This document shows, one piece after another, positions 10,373-22,229 of a stretch of 64,000 nt of DNA. Below the pieces are notes generated by a model. That model was not told where the DNA came from. It saw nothing but the letters and a program-made list of their open reading frames with translations, and did no database searches. The DNA comes from Cryptomeria japonica (Eukaryota > Streptophyta > Pinopsida > Cupressales > Cupressaceae). The translations under genes and the position numbers were made by a program. The stretch lies in the NCBI RefSeq assembly GCF_030272615.1, contig NC_081407.1:142046897-142110896 (forward strand). Direction: 5' to 3'. Every line of letters begins with the position of its first letter. Position 1 is the first letter of the stretch.

Positions 10373-13300
10373 AGATTATCTCTTGGAATATAAGGGGACT
10401 CAATAACCCCCACAAACATGACATCATTAGGAATATGATAAGGGACAACAAACCTGTTGTTTTCCTAATCCAAGAAACCAAAACGAGTAAAGAAAAAGTT
10501 GAATATTTGAAGTTTTTCAATAATGGTAATGTTATTGGTGGTAGTTCAGAAGGTGCTTCAGGAGGCATAGCTACCATCTGCAACCTTAATACTGTCAAAA
10601 GACATGTTCTTATCTAGGAAAACAATTTCTCTTGTATAAAATTTGAGCATCTAAAAGATGGCACTTCTTGGGTCCTCACCAACATTTATGCTCCCAACAA
10701 TTTGAAGGCTAGAAATTCCTTCTGGAAAAAACTCATACAAGCTAGGGATAGCTTCAGAAATCTTAGTTGGATGGTTATGGGAGATTTCAATACTCCCTTG
10801 AGAGAGGAGGAAAATTTTGGAGGAAGCCCCTCCCAGCTGGAAAGCAGGCAGGCCCTTATAGACTTCATTAATTCTCAGGCTCTCAATGATGTGGAAATTC
10901 AGGGATGCAATTACACCTAGACCAATAGGAGAACTGGTAAAGATCTTATCCAAGTTTGTCTTGACATGACTCTCATCTCTGATGATTGGTACAGTCACTA
11001 TTTCTGTTCTCTAACGGCCCATATTAGGGTTGGGTCAGATCACTTTCCTATTACCTTAATTGCTAATTCTATTAACAGAAGAAGACACTTCCTTTTCAGA
11101 TTTGAAAAAATGTGGACCTTGCACCCAGATATCAAAAGTAATATCCAGAAATGGTGGAGTATCCAAGTTGAGGGAATGACTATGTATAAAGTTGTTAAGA
11201 AGCTCAAAAGTGTAAAGGATAACATAAGACCCTGGAACAAGTCCAGCTTTGGGAATATCTTTGAGGCTAAAGGCAAAATCCAGGAAGACCTTAAGACCAT
11301 ACAAGACCAAATTTAGAAGGACAGTTTCAATACAGTATCCATTACTGATGAAAAAGAAAATCTCAAAAAATACCATGATATCATCACTAAAGAGGAAACT
11401 TTCTGGAAGCAGATCAATATGCATTTGGCTTAAGGAAGGCGATAGGAACACTAGATTCTTTCACATGATGATGATCAAGCACAAAGCAGCTAACAGGATT
11501 ACCAAACTTAAGGTGAACAACGGGGAACTGATTGAGGAGGAAGGAATAAGGATCGAAGCTAAAAGGTATTTCTCGAAACTGCTCAAAAGAGTTCATAGTC
11601 TGGATGCTGAAGCTCAATCCTCTTTTCTTCATAACATCCCTTGTCTCATTGATGATCAATTGAATGTCTCCCTCTCGTCCATCCCCTTAACCTTGGAAAT
11701 AACTCTTTTGATGGTAATAAAGCGTCGGGCATAGATGGTTTCCCCATGTTCTTCTTTCAAAATTTCTAGGATATTGTCAGGAAAGATGTCTCCAACGGAG
11801 TCAAGGAATTCTTTGGGGCTAGAAAACTTTTGAAAGAAATCAATCCCACTTTCATTGCTCTCATCCCCAAAACCCAAAGTGTTGACTCTATGGACAAATT
11901 TAGACCCATCAGTTTATGCAATTCATTTTATAAGATTATCTCCAAGGTTCTTACTACTAGACTTCTGTCTGTTCTTCCTGCTTTGATTAATCACCAGCAG
12001 AATGGTTTTGTCTCCGGAAGACAAATTCTTGACTCTATTATCACTATCCATGAAAATATCCACTCTTTGGTTAGAGCAAAGAAGCAGGGTCTCATTCTCA
12101 AGCTTGATCTCTCCAAAGCCTATGATAGGGTTGACTGGCCTTTTTTAGTAAAGGTTCTTATGGCTTTTGGTTTCTCCATAAGAGTTATTGACCTCCTCAG
12201 CCAGCTGATCACCTCTGCCTCTTTTGTTGTTCTTGTCAATGGTTCACCCTCCCCCTTTTTCCAAGCTTCTAGAGGTTTAAGGCAAGGGGATCCCATATCT
12301 CCCATCCTTTTCATCATTATGGCAAAATGTTTTGGAAGGTCAATGGAAAACATGGTTCTGTAAGGCTCCTTTAAGGGACTCCAACCCTCCTTTGCTGACC
12401 TCATTTGCTCCCACCAATAGTTTGTCGATGATACTATCATCATGGGGGATTCGAGCATCTCTGAAGCTAAAATTTTGAAGAGCATTCTTTTTAACTTTGC
12501 CTCAGCTTTTGGTCAGCTTATTAATTGGGACAAAAGCGAAGTTTTTTTCATTAACACTCCTGAGAGAAGACAACAACAAATTAGTAGAATCCTGGATTGT
12601 AGGATTGCTGATCTTCTAGCTACCTATCTTGGCCTCCCCATGGGCATCGCACCTCTTGATCTTTTATGGAGTTCTCTAGTGGATAAGTTTCATAAAAAAT
12701 TAGCTGGTTGGAAAGGAGCCCTTTTAAGTCAGGCTGGAAAGCTCCAACTTCTTAAAGCCTCTCTTCAAAGTATTTCGATCTATGCACTAAGTCTCTTCAA
12801 AATTCCAATAAAGTATGTTGATGCTATCGAGAAATTCAAAGAAAATTCCTGTGGTCTGGGGTTGGGGACAAAAAATGAATGTCTGTGGTGGCTTGGGACC
12901 AGGTTTGTAGACCGAAAAGCAGAGTTGGTCTGGGTCTGAGGAAAATCCGAACCTTAAATGAAGCCCTCCTGTCAAAACAGGTTTGGAGAATGTTCCACGC
13001 AGATACTGAATGGTGCAAAATATGGTGAAGTAAGTACTCTCTCCTGTCCTCTTCTCTATCTTCTTTTATTAATTTGGACCTCAGTATCAATGGATCCCAT
13101 ATATGGAACTATGCCTCTAAGTGTAAAGAAAGCATTGCTAAAGGAGTGATCTGGAAAGTAGGAAATGGCAGGAAAGTCAAATTCTGGGAGGATCTCTGGT
13201 TTTTTGATAAACCCTTGATGGAATTCAATGAATGGGCCCCCCTTGCTCCTTCCTGTATTAAAATTTTTGGCTCCTCAGTTGCTGATTACTGGACTGGTAA

Positions 13301-14558
13301 CAAATGGCAAAACATTGAAAGTATTCACTCTAGCCTTTCTAAGCTCAAGATTCATCTGTCTTCGGTCTGACTGAATAAAGAGGAAGACTCTCTTATCTGG
13401 AAATATGAACCCAAAGGTTCTCTTACTATTTCTTCTATGTACTGTGTCCTTTCCTCCACCCCTCATGGTAAACCGTACTGGTCTAAAGCCTGGATTAAGG
13501 GCCTTACCCCCGAAATCAATTTCTTTTACTGGACCATCCTTCAAAATAAGATCTTGACCCTAGACAACCTTAAGAGCAGAGGCTTCACCTTCCCTAATAG
13601 ATGTGCTTTGTGCCTCCAAGAAGAAGAGCTTGTGGATCACCTGGCCATTCACTGTTCCTATTCTGCCTTTGTCTGGGAAAGATTTCTAAAGAGTTTTAGC
13701 ATTGACTGGGTGTTTCGTAACACAATCAGTGACCTGTTTTCCTCCTGGAATTTTCATTGGACTAACTCCTTCTTGAGATCTCTATGGAAGCTATCTCTCC
13801 CTCACATCCTGTGGGGATTATGGAAAGAAAGAAACAATCGCATCTTCAAAGATCTATCCCTCAATCAAGACATTGTGTTCCAGAAAAATCAATGGGTGAT
13901 TGTGGAAAATATTGGGATCATGGAGGGCCCCTGTTTCTCAAACAACCCTTTGGAATCTATCATCTTAAGCTCATGGAATTTGAAAGTTGATGACAGTCCT
14001 GACCCCAACCACAATAAAAGAATTGAAGCCAGATGGCAAACCCCTCCTCAAGGTTGGTTCAAAGTTAACTTTGATGGTGCTGCAAAAGGAAACCCAGGCC
14101 CAGCTGGTTGTGGAGCTATTCTTAGAGATGAGAAAGGAAATTGCAAGGAAATGGTTGCTGTCCCTATTGGAAGCCAAACAAATCATAAAGCTGAAGCCAT
14201 GACAACTCTCCAAGGCTTAATCCTTGCTAAAAATTGGAATTGCCCTTACTTATGGCTTGAAGGGGACTCAAACAATATTATTAAGTGTCTAAAGGGGACC
14301 TCAAAGCCATCATGGTCTATCAACAATATTATTGAAGCCACTAAAGACCTCATCAGCACTTTCAAAAAATGCCATATATCCCACATCTACCGAGAGGCCA
14401 ACGACTCTGCTGACTGGGCTGCTAATGCGGTGGTTAACAAGGATGAAATGATTACGTGGACGGGAGAACAAGCACTCCCTGAAAATGTCAGACAAATCAT
14501 CTTCAAGGACCGTTACACAAGCACTCCTAAGACTTTTGATGTACCGAATAATAATTAA
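10369..14558 (+). pseudogene. LINE ORF2: endonuclease, reverse transcriptase, RNase H
   Basis: The ATG at 10369 overlaps the ORF1 stop. 10369-11100 is an APE-type endonuclease: MKIISWNIRGLNNP start, IQETK, then MGDFNTPL and GSDHFPI. The reverse transcriptase lies at 11750-12500, with LIPKTQ, FRPISLCN, LDLSKAYDRVDW, GLRQGDPISP and FVDD in the catalytic position. A zinc-binding region follows at 13540-13680 (CALCLQEEELVDHLAIHC), and RNase H at 14040-14460. In-frame stops include TAG at 10615, 10918, 11314 and 12418 and TAA at 12361. Frameshifts lie near 11420, 11700 and 12940-13070. A full-length enzyme cannot be made. Confidence 0.85.
13437..14558 (+). CDS. LINE ORF2 C-terminal open frame: zinc-binding region and RNase H
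   Basis: An unbroken 373-codon section of ORF2. The first third carries the Cys/His region common in plant LINEs (CALC...HLAIHC). The last third is an RNase H type I domain with the full DEDD set visible: D in NFDGAAKGNPG, E in HKAEAMT, D in LEGDSNN and D in ANDSADWAAN. Such plant-style RNase H domains degrade the RNA strand of the cDNA hybrid. It is a remnant of ORF2 and probably has no start of its own. Confidence 0.75.
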   Translation: MYCVLSSTPHGKPYWSKAWIKGLTPEINFFYWTILQNKILTLDNLKSRGFTFPNRCALCLQEEELVDHLAIHCSYSAFVWERFLKSFSIDWVFRNTISDLFSSWNFHWTNSFLRSLWKLSLPHILWGLWKERNNRIFKDLSLNQDIVFQKNQWVIVENIGIMEGPCFSNNPLESIILSSWNLKVDDSPDPNHNKRIEARWQTPPQGWFKVNFDGAAKGNPGPAGCGAILRDEKGNCKEMVAVPIGSQTNHKAEAMTTLQGLILAKNWNCPYLWLEGDSNNIIKCLKGTSKPSWSINNIIEATKDLISTFKKCHISHIYREANDSADWAANAVVNKDEMITWTGEQALPENVRQIIFKDRYTSTPKTFDVPNNN

Positions 14559-15122
14559 AAGCTCTAATCGGAGTACTTTGAGTTATTATAATAATGAGAG
14601 CCTCATTTATCATAATAGCCCGTCCATCAATTCCCACACTTTCTGGATTAATTTGATAGTTTCAAAAAGCTCTCCGGCTAATCCATTCTGCAAGTTTCAA
14701 AATCTGGCCCTTAACAGAGAAAAATGGGTGGTAACAAGAGGCGATATGAGCCAAGCAGTTGAAAAGAATGGAAACAGAAGGAGGAGGTCTGGAGTATTCT
14801 ACAGAAGGGTGGCTTTTCAAAATTCATGGAAAAGCTCCACGGTCGGGATGACATGGTTACCAGTTTTTTTTGCAAAAATTGGAGAAAGGGTATGCTAAAA
14901 ATGGGAGACTAGACTATATAAATTGATGAAGACCTCATTTCCTAAGCCACGAACCTCAGAAGGGAAGGGTGCAACTTCTACAGAGACAGGAAAGTCAGCA
15001 AGGAGGCCATCGACAGATACCCGGAAACCGAGAAGGAGAAAAAATGACTGGTTAAGTTAAGTAAAACTTACTACCCACCCAGAGCTTTTGTTAAACCTTA
15101 GCGGGATGTCCTCTTTGTTTTA
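14559..15122 (+). other. Spacer between LINE ORF2 and third ORF
   Basis: No coding motif seen. It contains purine-rich stretches (about 14760-15040) and just before the next ATG a 'cttttgttaaacctt' stretch. This resembles 'cttttgttaaaggtt' near the element's 3' end (16550-16565), which hints that the spacer and the 3' UTR may share an origin. Confidence 0.4.
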
Positions 15123-16433
15123 ATGAGCTATATTACATTAGATGGTAGGTTCACAAAAGTTTATGGATACCATTTAATTTTGTTGAATCACTTTAGGCAT
15201 GACGAGAAGGTTAATTTTCCTTATTTTCTGCTCTATTCGATGAATGCAACCATAAAGGCCTACAAAGAAAACCCTATGGGGGATACTGCCATGCACCAAG
15301 GCTTGATGGTCCTCATTTATGACCATCTCAAGGCCAATCAAATTGGCCGCATGCAATCCTCTGTAGAGTCTGAGGAGGATGGGTCTGATTCTGCCTTTTT
15401 AGTGGATGAGGAGACTGACAGTGACCTGTCGAGCGATTCTGAGGAGAGTATGGATGTTTTGGATTATGAAACAGGTAAGAAGAGGAAACACATTAAAACA
15501 AGACCCTCTTCCTCCAAAGGGAAAAATCCTAAAGGCAAAATCCAGATTAGCCTTTCCTCGAAGGAGGAGGTCTTTGAAGACTCAGAGAAGGAGAATCCTC
15601 AAGGGTTGCTGAAAAAGAAATCCAAAGTACACACCCAGACCAGAAATGAGCAAAAGAGGAAGGAGGAGAATGTCAAGGAGATGGAGGTTTGTAAGCAGGA
15701 AAGGACCTTAGAAGCTGAACAGAACACGGAGAAGGTCACCATGGGTGAGGCTCTTAGGGTCGAAGACACAACCACTATTTGGGACACCCCTAAAAAGGAA
15801 CAGGAAACCCCTGGTAAGGCTGATCCTCCCCATATCCCTCCTCCAGAGGGAATGCAAGGTTTCATTGACACTATGGAGTGGCTTATAACTGGTTACAAGA
15901 AAGCCATAGACAACAACAAAAAACTCAGTAATAGAATTCAGATATTGGAAACCATCAACATCGGGGAAGGGAAGACCATGGCAGATTACATAGAGGACCT
16001 CAAAAATACCATTGCAAAGGCTGAAAATATAAGAGACTCTTTCAACCCCAGGTTTGAAAAAATAGAGAAAGATATGCTGGAAAGGAAAAACCTTGCTGAC
16101 GCTAATGAGCAAACTGTCTCGGACACTGCTAGCAAAGTCAGTAAAATTGAGGAGTGCCTGAAGAGTATTGTTGAACAGAGCTTAAGTACCCTGAAGATTT
16201 TTGCTAACAATACAAACACCCTCATCAGTAAACTGGACGAAGAGAAGGAGATACTGGATATTGAACCAGACACTGAAGGTACAGGGGAAGTTAGAGGTCC
16301 CAGAACCCGGACCAGAGGAAAAAAGAAAGAAAAGAAACCCAACAAGGACCTGGAAGATCTCAAAGCTGTTGGGGCCACTTATGATCAGCTGGTGAAGAAG
16401 GCATATGATCTGTTGAAGGCTATAGCTGTGTAG
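15123..16433 (+). CDS. Intact 436-codon ORF inside the LINE, function unknown
   Basis: Uninterrupted from ATG (MSYITLDGRF) to TAG. Residues 1-75 are hydrophobic/aromatic and look folded (YHLILLNHFRHDEK, QGLMVLIYDHLKA). Residues 80-115 are acidic and Ser-rich. 115-215 are Lys-rich with nuclear-localisation-like KKRKH. 250-370 are probably coiled coil, with regular Leu/Ile spacing and many Glu/Lys. A basic patch TRTRGKKKEKK follows. This layout would suit an RNA-binding or scaffold protein like a LINE ORF1, but its position after ORF2 is abnormal. I do not recognise a named domain. Its lack of stops contrasts with the heavily damaged ORF2 next to it, and both lie within the same target duplication. 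Confidence 0.6.
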   Translation: MSYITLDGRFTKVYGYHLILLNHFRHDEKVNFPYFLLYSMNATIKAYKENPMGDTAMHQGLMVLIYDHLKANQIGRMQSSVESEEDGSDSAFLVDEETDSDLSSDSEESMDVLDYETGKKRKHIKTRPSSSKGKNPKGKIQISLSSKEEVFEDSEKENPQGLLKKKSKVHTQTRNEQKRKEENVKEMEVCKQERTLEAEQNTEKVTMGEALRVEDTTTIWDTPKKEQETPGKADPPHIPPPEGMQGFIDTMEWLITGYKKAIDNNKKLSNRIQILETINIGEGKTMADYIEDLKNTIAKAENIRDSFNPRFEKIEKDMLERKNLADANEQTVSDTASKVSKIEECLKSIVEQSLSTLKIFANNTNTLISKLDEEKEILDIEPDTEGTGEVRGPRTRTRGKKKEKKPNKDLEDLKAVGATYDQLVKKAYDLLKAIAV

Positions 16434-16600
16434 CACTTTTTTGTTTCCTCGCTATTTTTTTTAGCTATCCTTTTGTTTTGCTGGCCTTTTTGCCAGTCGT
16501 TCTACTAGTGGTTCTTATGCTCCGGACTCTTAATGTTTTATATTACTCTCTTTTGTTAAAGGTTTCGGGTCCTTAAAACCTGTTTTTCTCAATTAATCAG
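16434..16600 (+). other. LINE 3' UTR
   Basis: T-rich tail after the third ORF, ending 'cctgtttttctcaattaatcag' directly before the second AACATTTCT. There is no poly(A) run; the element probably ends in a short family-specific tail. Confidence 0.55.
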
Positions 16601-17564
16601 AACATTTCTATTTTTTTTGTGAAGATCTCCAACAAGTTCGTATGCATTTGTATCACTCCTTTCGTTAGTTCATGTGAAACAACCTCTTGGTGTTGTCTCA
16701 TTGGATTTGAGATCTTAATGTCTATAAGCAAGCCTTGATTACATGTTGGTTGACTATTCTTTTTTATTTTGTTGCACATAATCTACAAGCCTACCCTTCT
16801 CAAGATCCTTCTCTCCTTTAGACAACCTAGGATTGAGATCAAATGGGTGTCTTGAATGGGGTTATTTTTTTAAACTCCTTCATTTATCTTCACATCAATC
16901 AAAAAAATTGCAAGCTCAAATCTATCTAGGCATGCTTTTACATGGAATGAGAGTTATGAACATTCCTTAGAGGTTCAAGAAGTGTCATTGATTTCAAAAT
17001 GGGAAGACTTCAAGCCTTTTTAACATTAGCAATTTTATCGTATATACCATGAAAAGGATTGACTAATGTAAAGGCATTACTTGAGACGAAAGGTAGGGAC
17101 AAATCCTAAAAGCTTACTTGAATAACTTTAGAAAGAGGGTAGTCAAAATGAGTTAAAGGATGTAATGGATTGAGAAGTTCTCATGAATTATGCTAGAGGG
17201 ATATTTTGGACATGTGAAGAGGAAGGTTTTAATGGCCAAGCCTTATTATATGGGTCCAAGGCATGTGACCACATGCACTCACTACCTTGAGCTAGACAAG
17301 AAGGGGAAATCTTCAACAACAATACACAAAGTGATGATAATATTTTGGTGGTAAAAAAAATGGAAACTAGCAAAGACAAGGGGAAGAAATGCTACTTTGA
17401 CCATAGAAGTTAAAAACAAAAGAGAAGTATTGTTTCTTGCATTGATACAAAGATGGGATATTGAAAGTGAGATAATGAAAAGTATACTTGGAATTGACAA
17501 CTTCTAATGAGAAGAAGGAAAAACAAGCCAATATGACATGTAATCCATTATAAATTGAGTGTAG
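16601..17564 (+). mobile_element. Ty3/gypsy gag relic, continuation after the LINE
   Basis: Resumes exactly where 9704 left off and parallels 421-1370 and 63375-64000 by eye, with the gag-like stretch at about 16930-17300. Many stops. Interrupted at 17565 by a solo LTR; the same relic resumes at 19008 for about 100 bp. Confidence 0.65.
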
Positions 17565-19007
17565 TGTTGGGAGATTGTTGGATATTGGCTGATATGTTGT
17601 CATTGATGTCAACATATGTGGAGATTGTTGATGAGGAAATTGTTGGAAAGTTTTGTTAACATATTCTTCTATGTATTCTAGTATTGCAGTTTGATTGGAT
17701 GAGTTGGTTTAGCCCGTGTGTCACAGTTGAGCTAATGCGGTTTAAAGGGTTTTTGGTATGTTGTATGTAGATGGTTCATTCCCATTTGCAGAGGTCCGCA
17801 TGATGATTTGATCGAGTCATGAGATCTGGTATTGGGGATGCTATGCAGTTGTTTGTGTTATTTGGTATTCTGGTTTGTGCTTCGTATTGCTTCAAAATCG
17901 CTATATCTTTAGTTGTGGATGTGTGGGATGTATTTTGGATGTTGATGTGTGTCCTCAATTCGATTAGTTCATAATTTGGAAATCCACAAACAAATCTTTC
18001 AAGTTGACAATTAGTTATGTTGATGTTCTTGAGCTCCGATAGAGAGATGATAATGACTCTGGTAATCCAAGTTGTTGCGGTTGTTGTGATGCAATTCACA
18101 TTGCTTGTGGATGTCTCTAGATTGTGTTCTATGCATATTGGTGGTCCGCATTGATTATTGTGTGTGTTATTGAAGATTTTCCTTGTCTAGTGATATTCTT
18201 CATGTTATGTGACATTCTTGGTGGCTGAAGCGTGTTGCAGATGATTGAGGCATAATTGTTGGAGGTGTTCCAAGATTGCGGTATTGATTTGGTTCCAGAA
18301 TATGTCTTAGCTGACACCGTTTTGGTCCGCATGTATTGTTGTAGCATGTAAGGATATTATTTTGTTAATTGTATTGAGGGTTTAGCTAACCTCAATTTCA
18401 TGGGTTGAGGGTTTGTATAAATAAATGTAACAATCATGCAAGATGCATGTCTGCGAGTGTCTACGTTGTATCTGTGAGTGTATGATCAAGTTGCATGTGC
18501 GAACAAGTGATTTGATCTTTCAGAAGTGTGAAGGAGAATTTAGAAGTGTTGCAAAGCAGACTGTGTGCTTAACCAGAGCTGTACTCAAGCATATGGAGAT
18601 GCTACTTTCACAATTCATGTGATCCGGATTGTAGTCTAAATATTTTTGTAAGTCAGTGATACTTTTTGTAATGCAGTGAGCCTTCCCTTAAGGTTGTAGC
18701 CTTTCTAGGTTTCTTATTTTGAGAAGTGAGCTCTAGGTAGCATGCCTAAATGCATGTGCATTCCCCATTGTAATATTCACATTTACTCCTAACAAGATAT
18801 TATCTCATTGTGGGTAGGTTCCCACCGTGGTTTTTCCCTTAACTGGGTTTTCCACGTCAAAAATATTGGTGTTATGTGTGTTATTGATGTGGTATTTTTT
18901 CATGCTTTAACTGTTAATTATTATATTTGTTTCGTGGTTTAAGTTATAGTAATTTTTTGTGCAAATTGATTCACCCCCCCTCTCAGTTTGTTGCATTGTT
19001 GCCAACA
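17565..19007 (+). mobile_element. Solo LTR (family S), copy 1
   Basis: Starts TGTTGG and ends CCAACA, flanked by the 5-bp target duplication TGTAG (17560-17564 and 19008-19012). The uninterrupted site reads through in the sister copy at 1350-1380. No internal retroviral sequence, so it is a product of LTR-LTR recombination. TATA-like TATAAATA at 18416-18423 and the conserved 'gagctctagg' to 'aaatgcatgtgcatt' block (18727-18763) are shared with the solo LTR at 62350. A C7 run lies at 18974-18980, near the 3' end. Confidence 0.85.
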
Positions 19008-19870
19008 TGTAGTTTAGACATGCATGATTTATTATATATACTACACTCAATAAGGAAGTAAAACTTTTGTTGGTTATCACTATCATAAAATTGAAGAGCT
19101 TACATAAATTTGTAATGGAGGAAAATTTGGAATTAGGGTTTCACCAAGTTAATCCACTAAATAACCCAATTAACACCACCACATTGAAAGAGGGTTGAAC
19201 CCAATAGATCTAGGCTCAATCCCAATGGGGAAAGGTTTCAGATTCTGATTGGATTCAACTAGTTTGTATTGATGATCCTCTTTCTTAGTTGAATGTGAAA
19301 TGTAAATGTAAAATTAGGGTAAAAGCATGAACATTGAAGTAAATTGATAGTAACAATAAGCTATAGATGCCCCATGGAGATACCAACTGAGATCTAGGAA
19401 AAATAAGATGATTAGAACATGTTCGTAGAAGTTTGGCTTGATTTTTCAAGACTAGATAACACAAATCTGCCCTGGTCCTTTGCATTTTCGCCATCGAAAG
19501 TTGAACTTGTTCGTCTCTGTTGACATTGTCGGATTTCTTGAGTACAACTTTTGCACCTGTTCTTGCACACAGAAAGAGAAGAAAAGATGTTGGGAATAGG
19601 GGTTTGTCTTAGGTCAAAACTCAATTTTGTAATTAACCATGAAATTGAATTGATAAATGCAACGAGAGACTATAATAAAATGCTTTCCTTTTGAAGGAAA
19701 GGCTGAAATGCTTGAACAAACAATGTATACCTTAATGAATTTTTGTATATCGAGAGAAATTTCTTTAAGGTAGCATGCAACCAAAAGACAAGAATGTTAC
19801 CACAATGATATGCCCCTAAGAAATGGCAAATCAAATGATAATGGTCACATAACATATATGAAAAAACACA
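19008..19870. other. Relic tail and unassigned intergenic sequence
   Basis: 19013-19113 continues the gag relic (compare 1365-1470). From 19114 to about 19870 I see AT-rich sequence with short spurious frames and no recognisable motif, terminal repeat or match to other parts of the window. Confidence 0.4.
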
Positions 19871-21060
19871 TAAGGGATCCACTAACTCTGGGGTCAGTAC
19901 GCTCTTATGATAAATAATGTATCAATAATATTTATATTGAATTGACCTCATACCCAAAGGTAGTGGAACTACAAATACAATGGAAGAAGAGAACATGTGT
20001 CTTTTTGAGTCAACAAGGAAGAGACCAAAACAGATCTCAATACTTTGTATCGGCCTCAAGTAGACAACACAAGGCACAACATATAGAAGAAAGGAGATAC
20101 AAATAGAAGAATGTCACAACGGAATCAACCTCTTTATTACCTTGCACCAACAGAGTAACAAGGGTCATCCAAAGAGAACCTAACATAACACAAAAACAAA
20201 TCAAGTAGCACATCACAAGGGAAGCACATTACAAATGAGCAAACCTACAAGAGAGGATCCATAACACGAATGCAGCTAATAAAGAAAATCATCCACCTCC
20301 CAATCTTGAGGAACATCATTTAGGGATGGTGGACAAGATGCAAGAGGAGACACTTCAAGCATAATAGATGGAGCTATTGTAAGTTCCAAATAAGGACCAT
20401 GCTCTAATGATGAGTCACTTTGTTTGTCACAAGGAGATAGGTTTAATGGTTTTGAAAAATGTGAAGATAAATCATGATTAACATTAATAATCTCATACAT
20501 ATCATAAAAATCATTAGAATCAACATTGTTAGCATGAACAACATCGTCATCCATATCATCATATAGATTAATAAAAATAGGATCTCTAATGCGAAAAGAA
20601 CTTGAACCATCATTTTTCTTAAGAATTTTTAATCTTGGTGATTAAGTTGAACTTCTTGTTTAGGGTTAGGCGAAGGTTGGACAAATGGGATCAAGTCAAC
20701 ATTTGGTGTCTTTAGGGAGGAAATGGTTTGGGAAGCAAGCTCACGAGCCTTGGGACGACATCTTCATCGACGTTCTCTCACACAATGGTTCCTTTTAGTT
20801 TTAGTTGAGACTTGCAAAGGTTGAGGATCAATGGACATAGGATTCTTTTCTTTCCTTAAAGGAGGAGGAACATTTGAACCCTACTAGATTGAGACATAGA
20901 AGATGCCAAACATTTTCCTTTGTAAGATGTAAAAAGTGGGACTGAGGCATATATAGGAGGAATAGGAGTAGGAAGAATTCCAGGTCCATTATGAGGAGGA
21001 GGAGCATCCATAGGTATATGATCTCTAGGCTTACTCAAAGACATGATCATCTCATGTATC
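19870..21060 (-). pseudogene. Antisense fragment related to the gag-pro LTR element
   Basis: The minus strand at 20276-20554 encodes a 92-residue end (SSLEHGPYLELTIAPSIML, then DWEVDDFLY) that parallels the end of the protease ORF at 31972 (GLEHEHSPCLDLVIAPPAVL, then DRGVDDVLD). The reverse complement of 20745-20790 matches the basic RNRSARERRRKRR region. 20000-20060 reversed matches the untranslated tail at 32055-32150. It is an older, truncated relative inserted in the opposite orientation. Its right edge meets the truncated copia 5' LTR. Confidence 0.72.
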
Positions 21061-21119
21061 CAATTTTGATAAGATAAGATAAGATGTCATTTCAAGGCTT
21101 AAGAGGTTTATGTGGTTTA

Positions 21120-22160
21120 GGTTGTTTGGTAGTGTTATCTTTCTTCGATATATTTTTGGTATCATGGATATGTTAGTTTTGTGGTCCTGAAATATCTTTG
21201 TGTTCTTCAGAATTTGTTGTATATTTCATAGCAGGATGTGATACTCTATGCTAGAGCTATCCTTGGGTCTGAATATGTTTTGTGGAGGGCTGGTTGATGT
21301 GTTATGGCTCTCACTATAGCGTGTGGAGATCTAAATTAGGGTTATGCGCATTAGAGAATATATTTTGATTATAAAATGCTTATTTAGATGCGTTGTGTGT
21401 TGATATGTTGATAGTTATGTTTTGGTGATTGTGTATCGATGAATTTATCTTTGGAAGATATGTTTTGGTCCCCTCTTTCTCCTAGAGTGGATCAATGTGT
21501 GTATTTTTGGTCTAGAAAGTATATTTTGGTTCAAGTCGACTTGGTTCAAGCTTTGATGATCTATCTTGTATATAAGGAATGAATGTGATTGATTTAAGTA
21601 TGTAATGGGGTATTGAGTGTAGAGAGAGTAGGAAGAATGGTGTAGAGAATGAGAAATGAATTTTGTGAAATTCAATGAAGAGTAGAGAAGAAGAGTTGTG
21701 TTCGAATGATATGAAAACTGTTTTGAGACTATGGTAGATGTATGAGACAAAGTGTTAACAGATGAGGTCCAAGTTCTGTGTGTTGATGTTGGCCGCTTGA
21801 TGAAGAGTTCAAGGACAACTTCATGGTTAGGAGATCCTTATTTTCAGATCATTTTTGTATCTTGACTTGTTGCAGTTAGCTTCAGGTTTTGCAAGTCCTT
21901 TTTTGTATCTTTCTCCAAGAGAAGTTAGCCTTGGTTTACAAGTCCAAAGCAGTGGGCTCTTTTCATTGTAATTTGATATACATTGTGGATATATTTTATG
22001 GGTAGGTACTCACCATGGTTTTTCCCTGTTTGGGTTTTCCATGTAGAAAATCTTGGTGTTCATGTGTTGGATATGTGTTGTTGATTAATTGCTTATGTGT
22101 TGCATTAATTTTTGTTTGGATTGATTCAACCCCCCTCTCAATCATGCCTTGGGTTCAACA
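21120..22160 (+). mobile_element. 5' LTR of copia element, truncated on the left
   Basis: Parallels 25725-26169 plus 33936-34531 (the 3' LTR). It ends GGGTTCAACA, followed directly by a primer-binding site. The 5' end is missing: the copy begins about 170 bp inside the LTR, next to the antisense fragment. It contains a C6 run (22130-22135) near its 3' end. Confidence 0.7.
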
Positions 22161-22162
22161 AT

Positions 22163-22176
22163 TGGTATCAAAGTAG
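22163..22176 (+). promoter_or_regulatory. Primer-binding site, iMet-tRNA type
   Basis: TGGTATCAAAGTAG lies two bases after the LTR end. It resembles the usual plant TGGTATCAGAGC complementary to the initiator methionine tRNA 3' end, with mismatches. Confidence 0.65.
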
Positions 22177-22229
22177 TGTTCCTCTTATGTAAGCTTAACC
22201 GCTTGAGGTAGATCCGGTATGACGTCGGA

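Larger units (their letters stand above)
9705..16600 (+). mobile_element. LINE (L1-like, RNase H-containing) non-LTR retrotransposon
   Basis: A single 6.9 kb insertion bounded by the 9-bp target duplication AACATTTCT (9696-9704 and 16601-16609). The pre-insertion site can be read in the related copy at about 390-425. The order is 5'-truncated ORF1, ORF2 (endonuclease, reverse transcriptase, zinc-binding region, RNase H), a spacer, a 436-codon third ORF and a 3' UTR ending '...ctcaattaatcag' with no poly(A). ORF2 carries several stops and frameshifts, so this copy cannot move by itself. Confidence 0.85.

Noticed and set aside
22128-22140. C runs as telomere-like or CRISPR-like repeats
   Set aside because: They are single homopolymers inside LTRs; no spaced repeat array exists in the window.
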